From the NCBI GenBank assembly GCA_013339895.1, contig JABACO010000005.1:5308013-5372012 (forward strand): DNA of 64,000 nt. Direction: 5' to 3'. Position 1 is the stretch's first letter. Every line of letters begins with the position of its first letter. The translations under genes and the position numbers were made by a program. A model generated the notes under the pieces. It did no database searches. It was not told the origin of the DNA and was given only the letters and a program-made list of their open reading frames with translations. Below are positions 59,721-64,000 of the stretch, in pieces. Origin of the DNA: Ephydatia muelleri. Lineage: Eukaryota; Porifera; Demospongiae; Spongillida; Spongillidae.

Positions 59721-60012
59721 CCACCATCGGCACCAGTATTGGCACCAGTGCCCCCACCACCACTTTGCCTGCTGCCACCCTGGCCACTGCCACCACCACC
59801 CGCATGGCTCCCATGGCCGGAACCAGGCCGCCGAGATCAGAGACGAGGCTGGGGGAGAGGAAGAGGACAAGGCAGGGGAACTGTACAGTACATTAAAAAC
59901 TCATATACTTATAATTTCAATTATAAAATTTTGTAACCTCCCTCCCTTCGAAAACTGAATTTGTGACCACATATAATGACGCGCTACTACGACAGAGGAA
60001 AAAACTTATGAA

Positions 60013-60288
60013 ACAAGTAAATAAAAACATTCTCTAACGAGACATTTGTTGGTATATAGGATTGACCAATGGTGGTGTAAAAAGCACAGAAACAAGGAGT
60101 GACAGAAATTTGACTGGAAAATTGAAATAGGCCTATATTACGTTATAACAGTGCATGCCTGAGTAATGGGATAAAAATAGGCCTATTTCAATTTTCCAGT
60201 CACTCTTGTTTCTGTGCTTTTTACACCACCATTGGTCAATCCTATATACCAACAACTTCCTCGTTAGAGAATGTTTTTATTTACTTGT
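60013..60288. mobile_element. Foldback element overlapping the end of a gene
   Basis: The left arm (60013-60135) starts ACAAGTAAATAAAAACATTC and is nearly complementary to the right arm (about 60168-60288). The loop of about 35 bases contains GTTATAACAGTGCATG. The right end of the element supplies the last codons and the stop of the minus-strand gene at 60264-61628. Confidence 0.85.
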
Positions 60289-61628
60289 ATAAAATGATAC
60301 AGTACATAGCTTCCACAAACGTCTGGCCTATCAACATTTCCATCAAGAGAGAGGAATCCTATACTACTATCATTGGAGGATACGATGCAATCTCTGTTTT
60401 TCACTTCTATGATCTGCAATTGTGTGTCTAAGGTCTCACCACCCCACACCACAGTGTGAATCTATAAACTTTGCCACCCTACAAGGCAATTTTAACTTAC
60501 TAATCATTTTAAACCTATTTGACTCCTCTTTTGCACACAGGATAGGTGAGGCCTCCATCTCAAGATCTGGAACTCCAATCACAAGTCCACACCTCACAGA
60601 CACAATATGCTCCTCTTCCTCCTTCCATAGGTAGTCATCAACAGTATGCTCATGATCTCCCTCAACAGTACATGTGATTACATGTAAGTTTCCAGTATTC
60701 GTAGCAGAGGCAATTAGAAACCTTTCATCATTTGGGTAGTCAGGAAAAAACTTGCACCACAGCTGTTGAGATGGTTGATTTTTCCTTGAACTACACACCA
60801 ACTTGTTTGAAGCTATGGAAACCACCAATCCATTGTCATGGTATTCAATGGAATGCTCCTACATAAAATATTGATGAGAAAAATTAATGAGGACGATGGA
60901 AAGGGAAGTGAATGAAAGCTTTGCTCTTGAATGCTATTATGACACATTGCATAACCCTGCTTCCAGTGTAAATGCAAAATTTATTTAAATACATGACAAA
61001 TAATTCATGTGCCTTTATCTGAATGAGCTTTATGAATCGTAGAAATGACAACACAAAATGATAACTTTGTATAAAGTTTCTACATGTATATATGAGCATT
61101 CCAATAGATTTATTATATGAAAAGTTAAATAAAAATCTAATGTTTGTAATAACTACATGCACTGAATGAAAATTATTTTCTACATTTAAAAACACATTAG
61201 ATATCTGCAGTGGTAAGTATTCTTAACCATGGCAACAATAATTAAGAGCACCTGCATACCACTTTCTGGAACTTGAAGGATTTCACTTGTTTCTTTTCAT
61301 TACCACAGTACAGTGATTTATGGTCACCCAAATAAATCAATTGTGATGTTCTCTTGCATACGATGTAACTGCCTTCCATCACCCACAGGTCTCCCTCATC
61401 ACAGAAATGACATAGCACTACTTGAGATGACTCCAAATCACATTTTAATGCTCTACCATTGCTCATTGAAACAATGGCAAAGCTTCCATCGGGCTCATCC
61501 TTCCTGTACCATAGCTGGTCACTAGAGGGCAGTCGCTGTAATTTTTTTAGGTAAACAAACAGTCTATTTGCCACTTCAAGCACTTGACACCAACTAGATC
61601 CTTCATCCTCACAGACAATGATGAAACT
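60264..61628 (-). CDS. Beta-trefoil-like protein, copy 2 (three exons)
   Basis: Exon 1 (61260-61628) follows CCATGCAG: SFIIVCEDEGSSWCQVLEVA, SSDQLWYRKDEPDGSFAIVS, then GDLWVMEGSYIVCK. Exon 2 (60501-60858) follows ATGTAG: EHSIEYHDNGLVVSIASNKL, TCTVEGDHEHTVDDYLWKEE, ending in phase 1 at GTAAGT. Exon 3 (60264-60427) follows CCTTAG: TQLQIIEVKNRDCIVSSNDS, then GFLSLDGNVDRPDVCGSYVL and a stop. Exon borders and phases equal those of the copy at 17509-18830. An in-frame ATG at 61632-61634 overlaps the acceptor, so the 5' end is uncertain. The last residues (QVNKNIL) come from a foldback element. Role unknown; a beta-trefoil lectin or adaptor is a guess from the DQLW and NGRALK patterns. Confidence 0.65.
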
Positions 61629-62094
61629 CTGCATGGAATGGAATTTAATCAATAAGACAGACTCTAAAAAGTCATTTACAACTTCACACAAGGTCCTTAA
61701 GAAAATTGACTACAATTTACGTAGTCAAAATGCAATGGATGTCTGAATACTGATAAATTGGGGTTCTAACATTTTATGGGCTACAATATGGTTTCCTGTT
61801 GTGCACCTGGTTGTTCTCATGCAGTGTTGTACTTTGGCAGTACAAAGGTATATATTTTTATCACTGCGAAAACGGACCTACATGTAAGGCATGTTCTTAT
61901 TTTTTTGATATTCTAGAAGTCTCAAATGTCCTCTACACATTGCTTCTTACGCACTGAGAATCGGAGTATCCGTGAATGCCCGTTATCTTTAACGTAACAG
62001 CAAGTCAATCACACCCACCACATTTGAAGTACATGGTATATGTGCCCCCAACCTACACAAATGCACCTTACCCCAACTCTATAGCATAAATGTC

Positions 62095-63106
62095 CCGGTG
62101 TCACAGGACTGACTGGCCGGACATTGTAGCCTAGGACCTGGCATCCCCCGAACACCCAGTCCTAGGACCAGCGGTCCCCCGGGACAATGTATCCTAGGAT
62201 AATGTGTTCCCCTTTAGGATTATGTGTTCCCCCTCGGACAATACGTACCCTTTAGGATTGTATAATATACGCTGATGAATGTGTATATGTCCTCCATCCG
62301 CTGAAAAGTGTCATATGCATTGATTTAAGTATTGAAAAAGGTAGCCTATTCATGATCAGCCTCATCATTTGTTGTTTTTACATTATTCACATGCACTTGC
62401 TGTGATGTAGAAAGCGCAAAACTAAAGTAAGCAGCTGATAGGTATACATGGCCATGCATGTACGTTCACAATCAGTTGTACCTAAGCAAGAGTCTTGCAG
62501 TCCTTACAATGCCAAATGTACTTCATGTCACTCCAACATTTCTTAGGTCTATTTTTTCCACTTTCAAAGCATTGCAATAAATATTGGTGTACGCTCATTG
62601 TATTGTATTTCTTGGATGCGACATCTTCACCACCACAGTATACCCCTGTATATAGTTTGTTTCGTTTTGCACATCCATCAAATTGAGATGGCGGGATCAA
62701 AACAAATCTATCTCTATGGCATGGTCTGTACAACTGACCTTGATACCGACGGTCATATGTTTACATGACCTGATCGCATCCCAAATGTGGACTGCAAACC
62801 AATGGTCATGATATCAAATGTTAAATGGTGCCTCAGTGTTGTTGCTTGCAGTCTAGATACTCTCTTTGACTTTCTTGTCGTTCAGAATATACAGCCTTTA
62901 AAATTTCAAAACAGCACGTGGAGCTAGCACTTGCATCATACTCCTCTCATTTGATGATGTGTGCCGACTTCATAGAAGCAGGAGAGCAACAAAAAACAGA
63001 GCTAGCTATGGAGCTGAGAGTATTTAGTGGGGGGACCGCCTGGGGGACACCGTATCCTAGGACTATGGTCCGTACTGCAAGGGGAAACGTAGTCCTGTGA
63101 CACCGG
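62095..63106. mobile_element. Small inverted-repeat element, 1.0 kb
   Basis: A perfect 16-base inverted repeat: CCGGTGTCACAGGACT at 62095 and AGTCCTGTGACACCGG ending at 63106. Repeated CCTAGGA and GGGGGACC/CCCCCGGG motifs lie inside both ends (62131-62225 and 63030-63062). No clear target duplication. It contains the minus-strand frame at 62482-62733. Confidence 0.75.
62482..62733 (-). CDS. Unrecognised cysteine-containing frame within the small element
   Basis: 83 residues from ATG: MYRPCHRDRFVLIPPSQFDG, then CAKRNKLYTGVYCGGEDVAS and KCWSDMKYIWHCKDCKTLA. The final C-x2-C following W-H is zinc-ribbon-like. The frame stays open a little upstream (RYQGQLYRPCHRDRF), so the ATG may not be the true start. 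It is the only coding-like content of the element and could be a leftover of its transposase. Confidence 0.4.
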   Translation of the reverse strand: MYRPCHRDRFVLIPPSQFDGCAKRNKLYTGVYCGGEDVASKKYNTMSVHQYLLQCFESGKNRPKKCWSDMKYIWHCKDCKTLA

Positions 63107-63135
63107 TTCAATGTATTCACCCGACCTCAATTCAG

Positions 63136-63226
63136 GTGATAAATGACTCAAGATTGATCGGCATTGACGAGTTCAATTCTGAATTAGAAGCCAGTCATCC
63201 ACAGTGCATGTATCTGTCATGGAGTC
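63136..63226 (+). CDS. Lone candidate exon
   Basis: Bounded by a CAATTCAG acceptor and a GTAAGT donor: VINDSRLIGIDEFNSELEAS, then HPQCMYLSWS. Length 91 bases. The small inverted-repeat element ends 29 bases upstream, so that element lies in the presumed preceding intron. No neighbouring exon was identified and the family is not recognised. Confidence 0.4.
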
Positions 63227-64000
63227 GTAAGTGCATTAGCTCCAACTTTAACTATATTAGCCTTGCCATTGCATGTATCAGCACTACCAGCAATACTTCA
63301 CATACATGTATGGTGCTCAATTCTGCTCATTGCAGACAGGCATGATGCACATATGTTCCAGTTTTGAACATGCTCATAATGATGCATTTAATTGTGCACA
63401 TTATGAAATAAGTGACATTACTAATGTCTGATTTTTACCGAGTACTTTATTTGCTATTCATTACATTGTATTCATTTTTAACCAAGGCTTTCCATGCATT
63501 TAATACTAAATAAGTGCTAATACATACGCATAAATGTTTAACTGTGACAAGATGGATTGCAAGGCAAACCTGAACTGACCCAACACACACATGAAACATA
63601 TCATGTGGCAATGCAAAATGGGCAGCAACAGTGCATGGAAAGACTCTTTTTTGTTAATTAACATTGACACTATGCGAGTCTAAAGGAGCTGTCCATAATT
63701 ACATAATGCTATTTAAACATTTTGTAACCCCTCCTCCCCCTCTGTGTCATAGACTGTCAAACTTTGCTAAAATATTCCATCACAATCTTCATCCCCAGCC
63801 CCCCCCCCCCATTTAAATTCATTTAAATGGCCGCTCCTACTATTCAAATGATAAATGATTTGCTGCCCTTAATAATGTTTTGCCTCTCATAGTGCCGCTA
63901 CTTATGACACTGCCTCTGTCACAATAATGATGTTAACCAAGCAGTGAAGGAGGTGCTTGCCCATCAAGAAACAGATGCAGTTTAGATATCAATGACTCCA
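63227..64000. other. Stretch without recognised genes
   Basis: AT-rich DNA with a C run at about 63800-63810 and a small palindrome ATTTAAATTCATTTAAAT at about 63811-63828. Any continuation of the exon at 63136 lies in or beyond this part. Confidence 0.5.

Noticed and set aside
59276-59896. 206-residue serine/alanine/proline frame and leucine-rich minus frames
   Set aside because: All derive from the CAG/CCA minisatellite; the frame cannot be chosen from sequence alone.
1-64000. tRNA, rRNA or other structured RNA genes
   Set aside because: Looked for tRNA-like arms and promoter boxes while reading, but found nothing convincing by eye; a covariance-model scan would be needed.

Overview
This is a eukaryotic window, most likely from a sponge or another early-branching animal. 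Genes are intron-rich with short introns (about 50-60 bases in several places) and standard GT-AG junctions. There are no operons or Shine-Dalgarno sites. Much of the DNA is made of DNA transposons of animal type (P-element/THAP, Kolobok, hAT, Merlin, CACTA-like and KDZ-like). One gene looks like an animal single-pass receptor with an FN3 domain. The placement is inferred from content and memory of such genomes; no search was run.

Layout. 1-5220: remains of a P-element/THAP9-type transposase and of a second transposon-associated gene, whose C-terminal exon lies about 3 kb downstream of the rest. Between its two parts are unrecognised exons, an exon-like unit copied three times and a 142-base tandem repeat. 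5523-7554 and 8288-15472: two CACTA-like elements with terminal inverted repeats, 3-base target duplications and arrays of subterminal motifs; the second carries a large 24-base minisatellite. 16808-18830: a foldback element and a small beta-trefoil-like gene on the minus strand. 22002-26584: a minus-strand receptor gene (signal peptide tail, cysteine-rich Ig-like exon, FN3 exon, transmembrane exon, tail) with a Kolobok-like element in one intron. 27373-35086: a decayed KDZ-like element, into which a nearly complete 5.1 kb transposon (29338-34478) has inserted.

The 5.1 kb transposon is the most interesting object. It has 57-base perfect inverted repeats, a perfect 9-base target duplication, a multi-exon DUF6589-like protein and, converging on it, a RecQ-like helicase. 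A 0.8 kb relative with a helicase fragment and its own perfect 9-base duplication lies at 50616-51397.

35264-42361: a third CACTA-like element holding a hAT element and a Merlin (IS1016-type) remnant. 43993-51400: foldback elements, hAT fragments and a hAT gene interrupted by a 1.7 kb foldback insertion. 51400-57270 is almost empty of recognisable coding sequence. 58124-59900: a basic repetitive protein gene of a transposon-associated type, then a CAG/CCA-rich minisatellite. 60264-61628: a second copy of the beta-trefoil-like gene, with a foldback element overlapping its last exon. 62095-63106: a further small inverted-repeat element, followed by a lone exon.

The likely host genes are few: the receptor, the two beta-trefoil paralogues and possibly the exons at 2503-3241, 57275 and 63136. 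Most other open frames come from transposons or from simple repeats that are open in many frames.
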